From Candidatus Poribacteria bacterium (lineage in GTDB: Bacteria; Poribacteria; WGA-4E; WGA-3G), in the NCBI GenBank assembly GCA_012267415.1, contig JAAXGN010000044.1, positions 62,001 to 126,000 of the forward strand: DNA of 64,000 bases, in the 5' to 3' direction. This document shows, piece after piece, positions 52,266-62,974 of the stretch (the first letter of the stretch is position 1; every line of letters begins with the position of its first letter). The translations under genes were made by a program, and so were the position numbers. The notes beneath the pieces are model-generated. The model saw only the letters and a list, made by a program, of their open reading frames with translations, did no database searches and was not told the origin of the DNA.

Positions 52266-53666
52266 ATGACAAGTAAACCCAACATTGTTTATCTGCTTTC
52301 AGATCAAATTCGCGCCGGTTCATTACCCGTATACGGAGAGACACAGATTGAAACACCGCACATTGACCGACTCGCACAAAAAGGCACAGTCTTCTCAAAC
52401 GCAATTGCCACCGTACCTGTCTGCACACCTTACCGTGCGATGCTACTGACAGGACGACACCCGCAAACCACCGGTCATCTCATCAATTTCGTAAGAACAC
52501 GACACGATGAAATCGGACTTGGAGATGTCTTCAGTCGAAACGGTTACAGGACAGCGTGGATTGGTAAGTGGCATCTTCACACAGGTTCATTCCCAGAAAT
52601 CGGAGGACGCGACTACGTCCCCGAAGGTCGGGACCGACTCGGATTCCAACACTGGCGTGGTTACAACTTCCACACAGACTATTTCAACGGCACTGTAAAC
52701 CTTAACAATTGGCGAAACGAAAGATGGAAAGGTTACGAGACAGATGCTCTGAACCGATACGCCTTTCAGTTTATGGATGACGTAGACAACGACGCACCAT
52801 TCTGCTTGTTTATTTCACCGCATCAAGCACACGGCACACCTTACGAATTTGCACCGCAGAAATACTATGACCAACTACCTGAAAAACTCAATCTACCTGA
52901 GAACGTGCCCGAAAAACAGCAAAAGCAATCGTTAAATGCATATAGACACTATCTTGCCATGATATTAGCAGTAGACGAGATGCTCGGAGATCTGATGGCA
53001 TATCTTAAAAAAACAGGTCGTGCAGAAAACACGTTACTTGTTTTTGGATCGGATCATGGCACACAAGGCGGCGCGCAAGGAATCAATTTCTGGGCAAAGA
53101 AAAAACCTTACGAAGAATCCATCAAAGTTCCACTCATTATGCGGTTACCGGGTGTTTTTGAAGGGAATCGTACTTGCGATACACTCACATCTCCTGTTGA
53201 CATATTCCCATCGCTATGCGGTTTATGCGGGATACAGTCTCCTCGCACAGTAGAGGGTTATGATCTGTCTGATTCTTGGCGGGGTGAAGCAGATGCATTT
53301 GAACAAGAAGCTGTCCTAACAATGAACTTCGGTGCGACCTACGATTATCTCGTTGATGGTGATGAATGGCGTGGTGTCCGCACCAAAACGCATAGTTACG
53401 CGCGTTGGCTTGATGGGAAACGGATGCTATATGATATAGGTGCAGACCCGTTGGAGATGAACAACTTAATAGACAGTCCCGAATCAAAACTATTAGCAGA
53501 CGAAATGGAAAAAACCCTTACAAACCTGATGGATGCTCGAAACGACAAACTCCAACCTGCCACAAGTTATACAGATTGGTATGACGCGCAACGCCGCATC
53601 GTCCGCAACGCACACGGTCCCCTCGGCGATCCAGAAGACGAACCTGATTGGTCACTATTGAAGTGA
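52266..53666 (+). CDS. Sulfatase (alkaline phosphatase superfamily)
   Basis: The 466-residue type I sulfatase has the formylglycine signature C53-T-P-Y-R (VPVCTPYRAMLLTGRHP). A metal-site Asp lies in the N-terminal LLSDQIRA, and DHGTQGG (part of the metal pocket) in the C-terminal part. C53 is normally converted to formylglycine by a separate enzyme. It cleaves sulfate esters, probably from sulfated polysaccharides. No signal peptide is visible, so either it acts in the cytoplasm or a different export route applies. It starts 29 nt after hicA, with no strong RBS. A promoter for the next gene overlaps its stop. Confidence 0.93.
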   Translation: MTSKPNIVYLLSDQIRAGSLPVYGETQIETPHIDRLAQKGTVFSNAIATVPVCTPYRAMLLTGRHPQTTGHLINFVRTRHDEIGLGDVFSRNGYRTAWIGKWHLHTGSFPEIGGRDYVPEGRDRLGFQHWRGYNFHTDYFNGTVNLNNWRNERWKGYETDALNRYAFQFMDDVDNDAPFCLFISPHQAHGTPYEFAPQKYYDQLPEKLNLPENVPEKQQKQSLNAYRHYLAMILAVDEMLGDLMAYLKKTGRAENTLLVFGSDHGTQGGAQGINFWAKKKPYEESIKVPLIMRLPGVFEGNRTCDTLTSPVDIFPSLCGLCGIQSPRTVEGYDLSDSWRGEADAFEQEAVLTMNFGATYDYLVDGDEWRGVRTKTHSYARWLDGKRMLYDIGADPLEMNNLIDSPESKLLADEMEKTLTNLMDARNDKLQPATSYTDWYDAQRRIVRNAHGPLGDPEDEPDWSLLK

Positions 53667-53696
53667 TTGACAATCGTCTCAAAAATGAGATATAAT
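53667..53696 (+). promoter_or_regulatory. Promoter for the Uma2 gene
   Basis: TTGACA (53667-53672) and TATAAT (53691-53696), 18-nt spacer. The -35 begins at the base after the sulfatase stop. It lacks an ACTTTACACACCC box. The leader to 53816 is ~115 nt. Confidence 0.6.
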
Positions 53697-53815
53697 ACTA
53701 TTGAATAGAATGGGTATGTCCTGAAAGAAAAGCAAAGTTAACAGATCAGTGCCTCATTGGACTAACCCACATGTGTTTTAAAAGTATTTCAGAGTAACTA
53801 TATGGAGGGAGGACC

Positions 53816-54550
53816 TTGACATTCACCAAGTTGAACGAAAACACATCAGCCAAGAAAAAAATACGTTTTGCCCCGACAGTCGCCTATCCCTCTTCGGACG
53901 GTGAACCTATGGCAGAAACAGAAAGACATCGGAAGGCATTGGTAGACCTTGTAGATATGGTGGATAGGCATTTTCAAGACGTGCCAGACGTGCATGTATC
54001 GGGTAATTTGCTTCTCTACTATGAGGAGGGGGATCCTCATAAAGTTATTTCTCCAGATGTGTTTATGGTGCGCGGTGTCTCAAAAAAAGAGCTCCGAACC
54101 TATAAAACGTGGGAACAGTCTCCTACAATTGATTTTGTGATAGAACTTGCGAGCCCCAGCACTTTTACAAGGGACTTCAAGGAAAAGAAGGAAATTTACG
54201 AGAAGATCCTGCAAGTCCAAGAATATTACATCTATGATCCGTATCATGAAATAGAACCGTCCTTTGTCGGTTTTCGATTGATTAATGGAGAATATGAGGA
54301 AATAGCTTTCATAGATGGCAGGCTGCCATCTGAGGTGCTCGGTTTAGAGTTAGGTGAGCGAGCGGGTGTTCTACGGTTATATAATCCGAACACGCGAACA
54401 TGGTTAGAACCTTCTCGGGAACGAGTTGCCAAGGCAGAAACCCGCGCACTGGCAGCTGAAAGACGGGCACAAGAAGAAGCACAAGCACGGCAAAACATTG
54501 AAGCTGAACTTGCAGAAGCACGGGAAGCTCTCAAACGCCTGCAACAGTAA
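53816..54550 (+). CDS. Uma2-family (DUF820) putative nuclease
   Basis: The 244-residue protein has a PD-(D/E)XK-like core at residues ~50-155 (YYEEGDPHKVISPDVFMVRG, PTIDFVIELASPSTFTRDFK, KKEIYEKILQVQEYYIYDP). The Asp of SPDV and Glu of VIEL sit in the expected places. The C-terminal ~50 residues form a charged Ala-rich coiled coil (ETRALAAERRAQEEAQARQN), common in Uma2 proteins. The biological role of the family is uncertain; many genomes carry dozens. Start is TTG at 53816, with GGAGGGAGGA just before it, an unusually strong RBS for a weak start codon. Confidence 0.88.
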   Translation: MTFTKLNENTSAKKKIRFAPTVAYPSSDGEPMAETERHRKALVDLVDMVDRHFQDVPDVHVSGNLLLYYEEGDPHKVISPDVFMVRGVSKKELRTYKTWEQSPTIDFVIELASPSTFTRDFKEKKEIYEKILQVQEYYIYDPYHEIEPSFVGFRLINGEYEEIAFIDGRLPSEVLGLELGERAGVLRLYNPNTRTWLEPSRERVAKAETRALAAERRAQEEAQARQNIEAELAEAREALKRLQQ

Positions 54551-54574
54551 GTACGCGTTTGAAAGAAGGAAACA

Positions 54575-54772
54575 ATGATGTCTAATGAACGTCTCACACT
54601 TGAAGAGATGACTGAGAAATATCCTGACCAATGGTTGTTTATCGTTGACTGTGAACATAGCGAGAATACAGAACTGTTGTCAGGGATTGTTTTCGCTAAT
54701 AGTGAAACACGAGACGCTATTTATGAAGTCTCTGGACAATATAATGGAAGTCAGGAGGGAAAATATGAATAA
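54575..54772 (+). CDS. Truncated copy of the small MSNERLT protein
   Basis: The 65-residue product is nearly identical to the N-terminal 58 residues of the gene at 59594 (MMSNERLTLEEMTEKYPDQW, LFIVDCEHSENTELLSGIVF, ANSETRDAIYEVSGQYNG). After QYNG it continues SQEGKYE and stops, whereas the other copy reads GGAAIRYTGELPEGMHYLL. DNA of the shared part differs at only a few positions, so the duplication is recent and this copy lost its C-terminus. RBS GAAGGAAAC precedes ATG. It overlaps the next gene by 8 nt. I am unsure of the function; I recall similar proteins next to retropepsin-like genes. Confidence 0.7.
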   Translation: MMSNERLTLEEMTEKYPDQWLFIVDCEHSENTELLSGIVFANSETRDAIYEVSGQYNGSQEGKYE

Positions 54773-55340
54773 GTCTATTGGTGTGGCTATAATCATCGCA
54801 ATAGTGTTTCTGGTAGTCCTTGTCGTTCTTTGGAATAGAGATGGTGACCTTGTGGTTGAAATTCAAACTAATCCAGGGGTGAAAGTTTTTGCAAAATTGT
54901 CCCAGGGTGAGGAACAGTTTCTCAACAGTGTTTCAGCAGTTGCCGATGGTAAGATAATGGTGAGGGTCCCGATTGACGCGGACCTCATTTTGAGATATAA
55001 CAATGAAGAAGAAGTCTTTCCTTTCCAGATATTGAAGGAAGAAAACGCAATTGTCCATGATTTCAATGCTCTCGTATCTGTTCAAATTAATGCGATTCCA
55101 TGGGCGGAGGTCTTCATAAAACTATCTGAAAATGGTGATTACATGCCGCCACGAATACAGGACTTCATTATTCCTCCAGAACTTAATGAACAGAATACGA
55201 ATATTACTCCTATTCGCGGCGGCTTGAATATTCCTATTGGCACAACCATCAAATTGGTGCATCAAGGGAAAGAAAAGGTTTTTACTTATGAAGAATGGCA
55301 AAATGAATCGCGAATCTCACATAATTTTTCAAATCCCTGA
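54765..55340 (+). CDS. Membrane-anchored protein of unknown function
   Basis: The 191-residue product has one N-terminal transmembrane helix (residues ~5-24: IGVAIIIAIVFLVVLVVLW), then an exported domain of ~165 residues with beta-rich repeats (GDLVVEIQTNPGVKVFAKLS, NAIPWAEVFIKLSENG, INIPIGTTIKLVHQGKEKVF-like spacing). The pattern of VEIQTNPGVKVF with a mid-domain repeat VQINAIPWAEVF suggests two PEGA-like units. ATG 54765 with TCAGGAGGG upstream. It is followed after 36 nt by the transglutaminase-like gene, which also carries a PEGA-like unit, so the two may act together at the cell surface. Confidence 0.7.
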   Translation: MNKSIGVAIIIAIVFLVVLVVLWNRDGDLVVEIQTNPGVKVFAKLSQGEEQFLNSVSAVADGKIMVRVPIDADLILRYNNEEEVFPFQILKEENAIVHDFNALVSVQINAIPWAEVFIKLSENGDYMPPRIQDFIIPPELNEQNTNITPIRGGLNIPIGTTIKLVHQGKEKVFTYEEWQNESRISHNFSNP

Positions 55341-55376
55341 TCGTGTTTAAAATGCTGAAAATAGGGGAAACGTTTG

Positions 55377-58248
55377 GTGAACAAGTTCTCGATCGGAATC
55401 GTTGTACTTATTTCAATGATTCTGAACATTTTACATACTGTAAATGCTAATCAAGCTTTGATTAAGGCAGAGATCTTTCAGGAAATAGCTCCCCAAAGAC
55501 GACTAAATATCCCTGGACTCCAACGTTCATACTCATGGGAATTTGAGAATAAGTTTTACACAGTATTAATGGTGATAGACGAACAGTGGTACAACAAAAT
55601 TCGAAATCAACTGCAAAAACGTAGTCGTGATAATCGTCATTTTCCGCCAATGGTATATAAAGGAGTCAGGTCATTAGAAGAGTTAATTAGAGAGTTTGAT
55701 CGGGTGATGCCTAAAACTTGGGATGAAGAAAGGAGAGTGAATTTTGTCCTTTCCTTCGTCCAAGCCATTCCATATAAAAAAGACGAAACGACTGGATACG
55801 ATGAATTCTTCAAATTTGCAACTGAAACTCTCGCTGAAGGTCAAGGTGACTGTGAAGATACCAGCATCCTTTTTGCGGCTATTCTTAGTGGATTGGGCTT
55901 TAAATCGGCATTATTAGATTTGCCAGGACACCTTGCTGTCGGTGTTAAAGGTGACTTTAATGGTTGGCACTTTACCTACAATAATGATAAGTATTTTTTC
56001 TGTGAAACTGCCAGCGACAACACGAGAGTCAAGCTGGGCATGATGTCGGAAAAATATCAAAATGTCAGGGCTAAAGTTCTGCCAATTACTCCAAATCCTG
56101 TTCCAGTGAAATTAGTTATACCACAAACCTTACCTCCAAGACCAAAACTTCCGCCACCTCCTTCCACACAGACAGTTTTTGAAAATGGCAAAAACCTATA
56201 TTATGGCGCGCGATATAATGAGGCAATCAAGTCCTTGCAATTAGCTTTGTCTGGACTTAGCAATTTGGAGCAGCGAGCGCAAGTTTATATCTACTTAGGT
56301 GCAGCAGAATTAGGATTCGGAAAAAGTATTACTGAAGTAAAAGATCGGTTTCAAGAGGCACTTCGCCAGAATCCTGATCAAGAATTACCCTGGCCTAATC
56401 ATCAAAAGTTTAAGCCTTTGTTTGAAGATGTACGCAAAGAATCAATAGGTGAATTGACCATATCAACTTCACTCCCTCAGACAGAAATCTGGATTGATGG
56501 AAACGAGATTGAAAGGGAAAAATTGGGTACTGGTACAAGTCGTATCAAGCTTAAACTTTTTAAAGGCAACTACATTGTAGAAGGGATTTATGCAGAAAAA
56601 TCAATAAAGGAAACTATTAGAATTGAACCTAATGCCCATCAGGAACTTGACATCGAAATACCCCCTTTCATAGACCATCAACCTGTTTTAAATGTATCTG
56701 TCGGAGAAATCATTCCAATTAGCTTAAGTCTAACTAGCAATAAGAGACCTAATCAAGTAAAGATTCATTACAAAATATACGATAAAAACAACCAAGAACT
56801 GGGACAATATAGCAAGAATATGCTGTTACTACGTTGGCAGCCGGCCTTGTCAATATGGAATTACGGAGTGAATTTACCTCTACAGAAGAGCCCAGGTTCG
56901 ATTAGATATCATATTGAGGTTAAGTACGAAGGAAAGCTGCCGGTAAGAGACCCGGAAAGTCGTAATCGCTACTATCGGATATCTGTTGTTGATGATACGC
57001 CTCCACCAACCCCTGATCTGCCTCCAAAAACAGTCTTAGTAAATCCAGTTCAATCAATTGAACTTAATCAGCAAGTTCCCATCAGAGCAAAGGTGACAGA
57101 TGACATTTCTGTCAAATCTGTTTACCTTTATTATGGAATTTCACAGTCCAGATTTTTAGAACCCGCAAACTATTATTCCAGAATACTTACAAAAACCACT
57201 TTAGATATATATACAGGGTCATATTCCACCCCAAAGTGATGGTGGCTATATCTGGTACTATATAACTGCAACTGATGGAGCAGGAAACCAAAACAAACCA
57301 GATAAGAGATTAATCAGAATCAAATCCCAACGTCCGGATCCTCCACCAACCCCTAATCAACCTCCCGAAATAGTCTTACAAGATCCAATTCGAACTGCTG
57401 AGGTTAATCAGTGGATGCCTATCAGAGCAGAGGTGACAGATGATGTAACTGTCAAATCAGTTTACCTTTTTTACGGTTTTTCACGATTCTGGACTTCAGA
57501 ACCTAAAAAATATAATCGGAAAGACCTTACCCGCAATCGTTTAGGCATATACACAGGAAATATTCCACCCCAAAATGAGGAGGGATATGTCTGGTATTAT
57601 CTAAAAGCAACTGACAATGAAGGAAAAAACGACCTGTCGGAAGTATTGAAAATAGAAATCATTGTACAGGAAAATCCTCCTGAAAAACCTAAAGGCGTAT
57701 CTACTGTTCCTGTCCAAATTCAGACATCGGCACATCAAGGGATATGGGTAGGGGGATGGTCAAGCAGTTTTTCTGATAACGATAGGTCTGTTTTCGATTG
57801 GAATTGGAATAAAGGGGATGTGATAAGTCTTGCTTATTTGCGTGAAGGTAAAACCTATCAAACGTATGGAGTTCGATTGGATTATTCTCATCAAAATCCT
57901 CCAAATATGAGTGCTACTTTTCAATGGAGCCCTTCTTTAGGCAAAAGCCCTATTGTGTTCACATTACTTGGCGGTGTTACAAGATACAACAACTCTAACG
58001 AGACAATTTTCACTACACCCATTTTTGGGGTAGGTTTGAAGTATTATCCGCTGGAAAGAATTACCTTTGATGTCATAGGTTCATTTAAAATTCCATCGAA
58101 TTCTGATACCACATACCTCTATCACTACGAAATTGGATATCGATTTTACATAACCCGATTACTTAATCTGAAGTTTGGTTATGGTCAATGGTACTTTGGC
58201 GAAGATAAGACTAAAAGGATACAGATGGGACTTGGAATAACCTTCTAA
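55377..58248 (+). pseudogene. Transglutaminase-like / PEGA / beta-barrel protein split by a frameshift
   Basis: The 5' part (to the TGA at 57237-57239) encodes a signal peptide and a transglutaminase-like domain with C159 (GQGDCEDTS) and H185 (LPGHLAVGV). TPR-like helices (~270-330), a PEGA unit (TEIWIDGNEIEREKLGTG) and the first of two similar modules (VPIRAKVTDDISVKSVYLYY) follow. The 3' part, one frame over, holds the end of module one (SDGGYIWYYITATDGAGNQN), module two (VTDDVTVKSVYLFYGFSRF, YTGNIPPQNEEGYVWYYLKA) and a C-terminal barrel ending LGLGITF. Comparing modules places an extra base near 57217-57223. The whole would be ~956 residues. GTG 55377 is preferred as start (TTG 55374 possible). 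It could be a genuine pseudogene or an assembly error. Confidence 0.72.
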
Positions 58249-58279
58249 GCTTCATGATGTTTCCTAACACATGCCAAAG

Positions 58280-58336
58280 ACTTTACACACACTTTGTTGA
58301 AATGATTTGACAATATTCCTTGAAATACAATATAAT
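58280..58336 (+). promoter_or_regulatory. Promoter with ACTTTACACACAC box
   Basis: TTGACA (58307-58312) and TATAAT (58331-58336), 18-nt spacer. The box lies at 58280-58292, 14 nt before the -35. Sequence around it (TTTGTTGAAATGATTTGACA) is very similar to the promoter at 59504. A tiny frame at 58399 is too short to assess. Target gene is probably 58601, with a 260-nt leader. Confidence 0.6.
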
Positions 58337-58494
58337 ACAATTGACTTAGCATTTCCCGTGATATAGATAACTTCGCACGCAATAGAGGATAAGTATAAAT
58401 GTCCAGCGAGGGAAGCTAAAAATGAAGTGCTAACGCTTATTAGTACGGAAATTTCGTAAAGAGAAGAAAAGTTCTACAATCTTGGTTTAGACAG

Positions 58495-58522
58495 TTGACA
58501 TAATTTCCGAAGGCAGTATAAT
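58495..58522 (+). promoter_or_regulatory. Second promoter upstream of the 58601 gene
   Basis: TTGACA (58495-58500) and TATAAT (58517-58522), 16-nt spacer, 79 nt before the ATG. It lacks the conserved box. Confidence 0.55.
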
Positions 58523-58600
58523 CTCTTTAATTTACCGAAACTCCCTATAAATAACGCGCACTGGTATTTGCGTTGCGGCGCGTCCAAAGGTATAAATATC

Positions 58601-59050
58601 ATGACAGGAAAAATAAACTGGATAGGTGGTTTTGCAAGGCTGATAGTATTTCTATCCTTCTGTATAGTCATAGTATTTTATTTGGACACTAGAGAGGAAC
58701 CATTTGAAGATCCATTTCACAGGATTGTGCCTTGGGAGAACCCAATTGCACTGACTATCAAGTATTTCTTAATTCCAGTAATCATTTTCGTAATTTGTGT
58801 TTATTGCATATTAGCATGTATATACAGTTTCAAGGAACCCGATTTTTTATTTGCGAAAGAGAGCATGCGACGCTTTGGACGGGTTCTGGTTTTTTTTATG
58901 TGTGCTGCTATAGCTTACTGCACCTGGATGTTAACAGGCAAAAATTATTGGTGGGCAATAGGCATGGCTGTTGTTTGGTTAGTTCTTTGGGGCGGTTTTT
59001 ATTCTATTGTTACTTATTTAGAAGGAGCACTCTATCACGATGATGAATAA
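58601..59050 (+). CDS. Small four-helix membrane protein
   Basis: The 149-residue protein has four predicted transmembrane segments (LIVFLSFCIVIVFYL, YFLIPVIIFVICVYCILACI, VLVFFMCAAIAYCTWML, AIGMAVVWLVLWGGFYSIV). A short loop between the first two holds TREEPFEDPFHRIVPWENP. No family recognised. ATG 58601 (MTGKINW) has AAAGG ten nt upstream. It lies between the two copies of the duplicated small gene, so it may have arrived with that block. Two promoters precede it. Role unknown. Confidence 0.7.
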   Translation: MTGKINWIGGFARLIVFLSFCIVIVFYLDTREEPFEDPFHRIVPWENPIALTIKYFLIPVIIFVICVYCILACIYSFKEPDFLFAKESMRRFGRVLVFFMCAAIAYCTWMLTGKNYWWAIGMAVVWLVLWGGFYSIVTYLEGALYHDDE

Positions 59051-59475
59051 GATAAGGTGTTTGCTATGGCAACCGATCTACGTCTGCCGTGAAGCAGATC
59101 TTAGTATTGTAATGTGAGCTTAAAATAATTTGTAGGTTGGGTAGAGCGGTAAATTCAAACTAAAAACCTTTGCACATTCATCTTGATTGTGCTTCTTTCT
59201 AAAACATTTTTCCATCATTACCCTCTCCGCTCAACAAACAGCGTCACACAGCCGTAGCACATTCATCTTGATTGTGCTTCTTTGGACAACAACCATCTTT
59301 CAATGTTCCTATTTGCCCAACATTGATAAGACCCAATTCTGAGCAGAAACATTATCGCGTGGGTTGACGTGCTTCGTAGCACAATCAAGATGAATGTGCT
59401 ACGGTTTGATAACGCTAAATCCTGAGCAGATACTTTTTTGTGCGGTATGACGTTCATCATAACATCCTGCCAAAA
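59051..59475. repeat. Intergenic region holding MITE copy 2 and partial copies
   Basis: No gene. Before the complete element at 59250-59404, a fragment ACATTCATCTTGATTGTGCT (59173-59192) matches its left end only. The remaining sequence shows no coding signal. Confidence 0.6.
59250..59435. mobile_element. MITE-like element, copy 2
   Basis: The 26-nt inverted ends at 59252-59277 and 59379-59404 (same core GTAGCACATTCATCTTGATT as at 9658) surround an interior sharing GGACAACAACCATCTTTCAA and AACATTGATAAGAC with copy 1. Homology goes on past the right end to GAGCAGATACTT (59424-59435), as in copy 1, so the true element may be ~185 bp. Confidence 0.75.
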
Positions 59476-59532
59476 ACTTTACACACCCGTATTTTGAAAT
59501 GATTTGACAATATCTGTTGAATAATATATAAT
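59476..59532 (+). promoter_or_regulatory. Promoter with ACTTTACACACCC box for the small-gene operon
   Basis: TTGACA (59504-59509) and TATAAT (59527-59532), 17-nt spacer. ACTTTACACACCC at 59476-59488 lies 15 nt before the -35. It is closely related to 58280-58336 in both box and spacer. It leads to the 59594 gene and perhaps glyQS. Confidence 0.7.
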
Positions 59533-59593
59533 TTATTGACTTGATAGATACCGGAATATACATTATACAAGTGTCTCTGCAAAGGAGGAAACA

Positions 59594-59824
59594 ATGATGT
59601 CTAATGAACGTCTCACATTTGAAGAAATGACTGAGAAATATCCTGACCAATGGTTGTTTATCGTTGACTGTGAACATAGCGAGAATACAGAACTGTTGTC
59701 AGGGATTGTTTTCGCTAATAGTGAAACACGAGACGCTATTTATGAAGTCTCTGGACAATACAATGGCGGTGCAGCGATTCGTTATACGGGGGAACTACCG
59801 GAAGGAATGCATTACTTACTTTAA
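59594..59824 (+). CDS. Small MSNERLT-type protein, full-length copy
   Basis: The 76-residue soluble protein has an MTEKYPDQWLFIVDCE motif, which resembles small proteins in many bacteria encoded beside aspartic proteases or Uma2 genes; no function is established. C-terminal GGAAIRYTGELPEGMHYLL is missing from the truncated copy at 54575. The strong RBS AAGGAGG is 5 nt upstream of ATG (a second ATG follows directly). It is 48 nt before glyQS, and a boxed promoter is 62 nt upstream. Confidence 0.78.
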   Translation: MMSNERLTFEEMTEKYPDQWLFIVDCEHSENTELLSGIVFANSETRDAIYEVSGQYNGGAAIRYTGELPEGMHYLL

Positions 59825-59872
59825 TCATTGAAGATATTCAACCAACACAAACGGAGCAGACAACAAACAGAT

Positions 59873-62800
59873 ATGACATTTCAAGAAATTATATTAGCAT
59901 TAGAGAAATTTTGGGCAGAACACGGATGTATTATTCAACAACCATGTGATATAGAAGTCGGTGCAGGAACATTTAACCCCGCCACATTCCTGCGATGCCT
60001 CGGTCCCGAACCCTGGAATGTAGCCTACGTAGAACCGGTCCGCAGACCTACAGACGGCAGATACGCAGAAAACCCCTTTCGACTTGGTGCATATTACCAA
60101 TATCAAGTCATTCTTAAACCAGCACCTGAAAATGTGCTACCCCTCTACCTTGAGAGTCTTTATCATCTCGGCATCTCACCTCGTAAAAATGATATCCGTT
60201 TCGTAGAAGACGACTGGGAATCACCAACACTCGGCGCATCAGGACTCGGTTGGGAAGTCTGGTGGAACGGCGCAGAAGTCACACAGTTCACATACTTCCA
60301 ACAGATGGGTAGCATTGATCTGAATCCGATATGTGCTGAAATCACCTACGGACTTGAACGTATCGCTCTTTACCTACAAGATGTTGACACCTTCTTTGAC
60401 ATCCGCTGGAACGAACATTTCAACTACAGAGATGTCCACCACCAAAGCGAGGTAGAATACTCAACCTACAACTTTGAACACGCAAATGTTGAGATGCTTT
60501 TTGATCAGTTTAGCACCTACGAAAAGGAAACGCAGGCGTGCCTGAATGCCGGTTTAGTTCTCCCCGCAACTGACCACGTCTTGAAATGTTCACATACGTT
60601 TAATATGCTGGACGCACGCGGTGTTATCAGCGTAACAGAGCGCGTGAGTTATATTGAACGCGTCAGACGACTTGCACAACAAATTGCTCGTGCTTATGTA
60701 ACACAACGCGAAGAGATGGGACACCCACTACTGGGACGTTTAGAGAAACCTTCTCCTACCGGAACTGTTGATGTGATATCACTACACCCCGAAACTAATG
60801 AAGACAAACAGACCACTGAACTCCTGTTTGAAATCGGTGCCGAAGAAATTCCCGCAAGTTATGTACCACCTGTGCTTGAACAACTCAGTGAAATCGCATC
60901 AGATTCACTCACAGAACACAGAATTCCTTTTGGGAACATTCAGACCTTCGGAACACCGCGTCGTATCACACTGTCAATCAAAGATATAAACAGACTTCAG
61001 GAGATCCAAGAGACTGAGGTTGTAGGACCTCCCCAAACAATCGCCTACGATGACAATGGAGAACCAACAAAAGCAGCAATCGGTTTCGCAAAAACTCAAG
61101 GTGTTGAAATATCTGATCTACGTATTGTTGAAACAGAACGCGGGGAATATATAGCTGTATCCAAACGTGATGAAGGTATCCCAACCTTAGAACTCTTGAA
61201 AACACTTATACCTGAGTGGATTGAAGCACTCCGATTCCCAAAAACAATGCGATGGGAAACAGGGGAGACAGAAGCACAATCGCGGATACGTTTCGCAAGA
61301 CCTATCAGATGGATCGTCGCATTACTTGGCACTGAAATTGTCAGCTGTTCTTATGGAACAGTGAATGCCGGACGGATTACTTACGGACACCGTTCATTAC
61401 ATCCCGACCCCATTACCTTGCTGTCTGCGGATATGGAAAACTATATCCAGAAACTGCAAAATGCTGGCGTAATAGTATGTCCAACGGAACGCAGAGATAC
61501 AATTGAAAAACAGGTCCGAACCATTTTAAAAAATGAAAGTTGCCTTCCAAAATTAGATGAAGAGTTGTTGGACGCTGTAAACTATCTTGTAGAGAACCCG
61601 CAACCGATTGTGGGAAATTTCAGCGAGTCACATTTGGAGATACCATCTGAAGTCCTGATTACTGCAATGAAAAAACATCAACGCTATTTTCCTATGTGGA
61701 AAAGCGAGACAGAACTCGCGCCAAAATTCATTACTATTTCCAATGGAACAGATGGGAATATTGATGGTGTTCGGCATGGGAATGAACGTGTCCTACATGC
61801 CCGACTTAATGATGCGGAGTTCTTCTATAGAGAAGATCAGAAATCCAGGCTCGCTGATAAAGTTGAACGTTTAGGGACAGTCGTCTTTCATGCTAAACTC
61901 GGTTCACTACTGGACAAAGCAAATCGTCTAAAGGCATTGGTTACATTTATCGGTAAAGAGCTGAAGTTGGCTGAAACAGACGCACAACATGTCAAACGTG
62001 CAGCATGGCTATGCAAGGCAGATTTGACGACTCAGATGATCATTGAGTTCCCATCATTGCAAGGTATTACTGGAAGCTACTATGCCAAAAACTCTGGTGA
62101 ACCAGAGCCTGTTGCAGCAGCAATTGCTGAGCATTACCAACCACTTGGCGCTGAGACACCGTTACCAGCAACTGAGATCGGATCAGTTCTGGCTATTGCT
62201 GACAAAATTGACACAATCGTTGGATACTTCGGCATAGAGGAACGTCCCACAGGTTCACAAGACCCATACTCACTACGACGACATGCACTCGGTACAATCC
62301 GTATACTTCAAGAAACAGAGTTACCTTTGTCATTAAATGCAGTGATTGAAAAGGCTATCTCTTTGTATGAAATAGGTCTTGTGGAAGACACAAAACAGAG
62401 TGTTCTGACTTTCATCAAGGAACGTCTTCGCGGTATTCTGCTAATGCAAGAATATGCACCAGACACTGCCGATGCAGTCTTAGCAGTCTGGGATGTTGAC
62501 ATCGTGGATATTCTCAAGCGAGCCAGCGCGCTTGATGAATTCCGCTTGACATCCAATTTTGAGAAAGTATATAATGCTCTCAATCGGGTACTTAGAATCT
62601 TACCCGATGATGAGGAAGAAGATCTTGATGATATATTTAATAATCTAAATCAGTTAAACTCAGGAAATGATAGGGAAACTATTGATACGTCCCTATTTAT
62701 TGGAGAAGCGGAAAAAGAACTATACACTCGTATCAAAGAAACAGAAAATGCTATTATGATTAGCAGACTAGAACGTGCATATCCGAAGCTGTTGAAACAG

Positions 62801-62962
62801 TTAGCAGGATTGCAGCCCGAAATAGACAAATTTTTTGACGATGTGCTTGTAATGGCAGAAGATGATGACTTACGTAGAAATAGATTAGCACTATTGAAAC
62901 TGATAGCAGAACCTGTTTATGCGGTGGCAGATCTGACAAAATTGGTAATTGCAGGAGAATAG
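59873..62962 (+). CDS. glyQS: Glycyl-tRNA synthetase, fused alpha and beta chains
   Basis: The 1029-residue enzyme charges tRNA-Gly. Residues ~1-295 are the alpha (class II catalytic) chain: [57 protein letters not shown]. After a linker (about 295-312), residues ~313-1029 are the beta chain: [48 protein letters not shown]-like [17 protein letters not shown] and an anticodon-binding tail. Most bacteria keep two genes (GlyQ ~300, GlyS ~690); fused forms are known in Chlamydiae and plant organelles. ATG 59873 ([10 protein letters not shown]) matches GlyQ N-termini; an upstream TTG frame adds 15 unlike residues. No RBS of strength; AACGGAGCAG is 15-20 nt upstream. Confidence 0.95.
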   Translation: MTFQEIILALEKFWAEHGCIIQQPCDIEVGAGTFNPATFLRCLGPEPWNVAYVEPVRRPTDGRYAENPFRLGAYYQYQVILKPAPENVLPLYLESLYHLGISPRKNDIRFVEDDWESPTLGASGLGWEVWWNGAEVTQFTYFQQMGSIDLNPICAEITYGLERIALYLQDVDTFFDIRWNEHFNYRDVHHQSEVEYSTYNFEHANVEMLFDQFSTYEKETQACLNAGLVLPATDHVLKCSHTFNMLDARGVISVTERVSYIERVRRLAQQIARAYVTQREEMGHPLLGRLEKPSPTGTVDVISLHPETNEDKQTTELLFEIGAEEIPASYVPPVLEQLSEIASDSLTEHRIPFGNIQTFGTPRRITLSIKDINRLQEIQETEVVGPPQTIAYDDNGEPTKAAIGFAKTQGVEISDLRIVETERGEYIAVSKRDEGIPTLELLKTLIPEWIEALRFPKTMRWETGETEAQSRIRFARPIRWIVALLGTEIVSCSYGTVNAGRITYGHRSLHPDPITLLSADMENYIQKLQNAGVIVCPTERRDTIEKQVRTILKNESCLPKLDEELLDAVNYLVENPQPIVGNFSESHLEIPSEVLITAMKKHQRYFPMWKSETELAPKFITISNGTDGNIDGVRHGNERVLHARLNDAEFFYREDQKSRLADKVERLGTVVFHAKLGSLLDKANRLKALVTFIGKELKLAETDAQHVKRAAWLCKADLTTQMIIEFPSLQGITGSYYAKNSGEPEPVAAAIAEHYQPLGAETPLPATEIGSVLAIADKIDTIVGYFGIEERPTGSQDPYSLRRHALGTIRILQETELPLSLNAVIEKAISLYEIGLVEDTKQSVLTFIKERLRGILLMQEYAPDTADAVLAVWDVDIVDILKRASALDEFRLTSNFEKVYNALNRVLRILPDDEEEDLDDIFNNLNQLNSGNDRETIDTSLFIGEAEKELYTRIKETENAIMISRLERAYPKLLKQLAGLQPEIDKFFDDVLVMAEDDDLRRNRLALLKLIAEPVYAVADLTKLVIAGE

Positions 62963-62974
62963 AGACGCAATCTT

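Noticed and set aside
57237..57239. Selenocysteine or RF2-like programmed frameshift at this TGA
   Set aside because: Alignment of the two modules places the frame change a few codons earlier as a simple extra base; there is no slippery site or conserved Cys.
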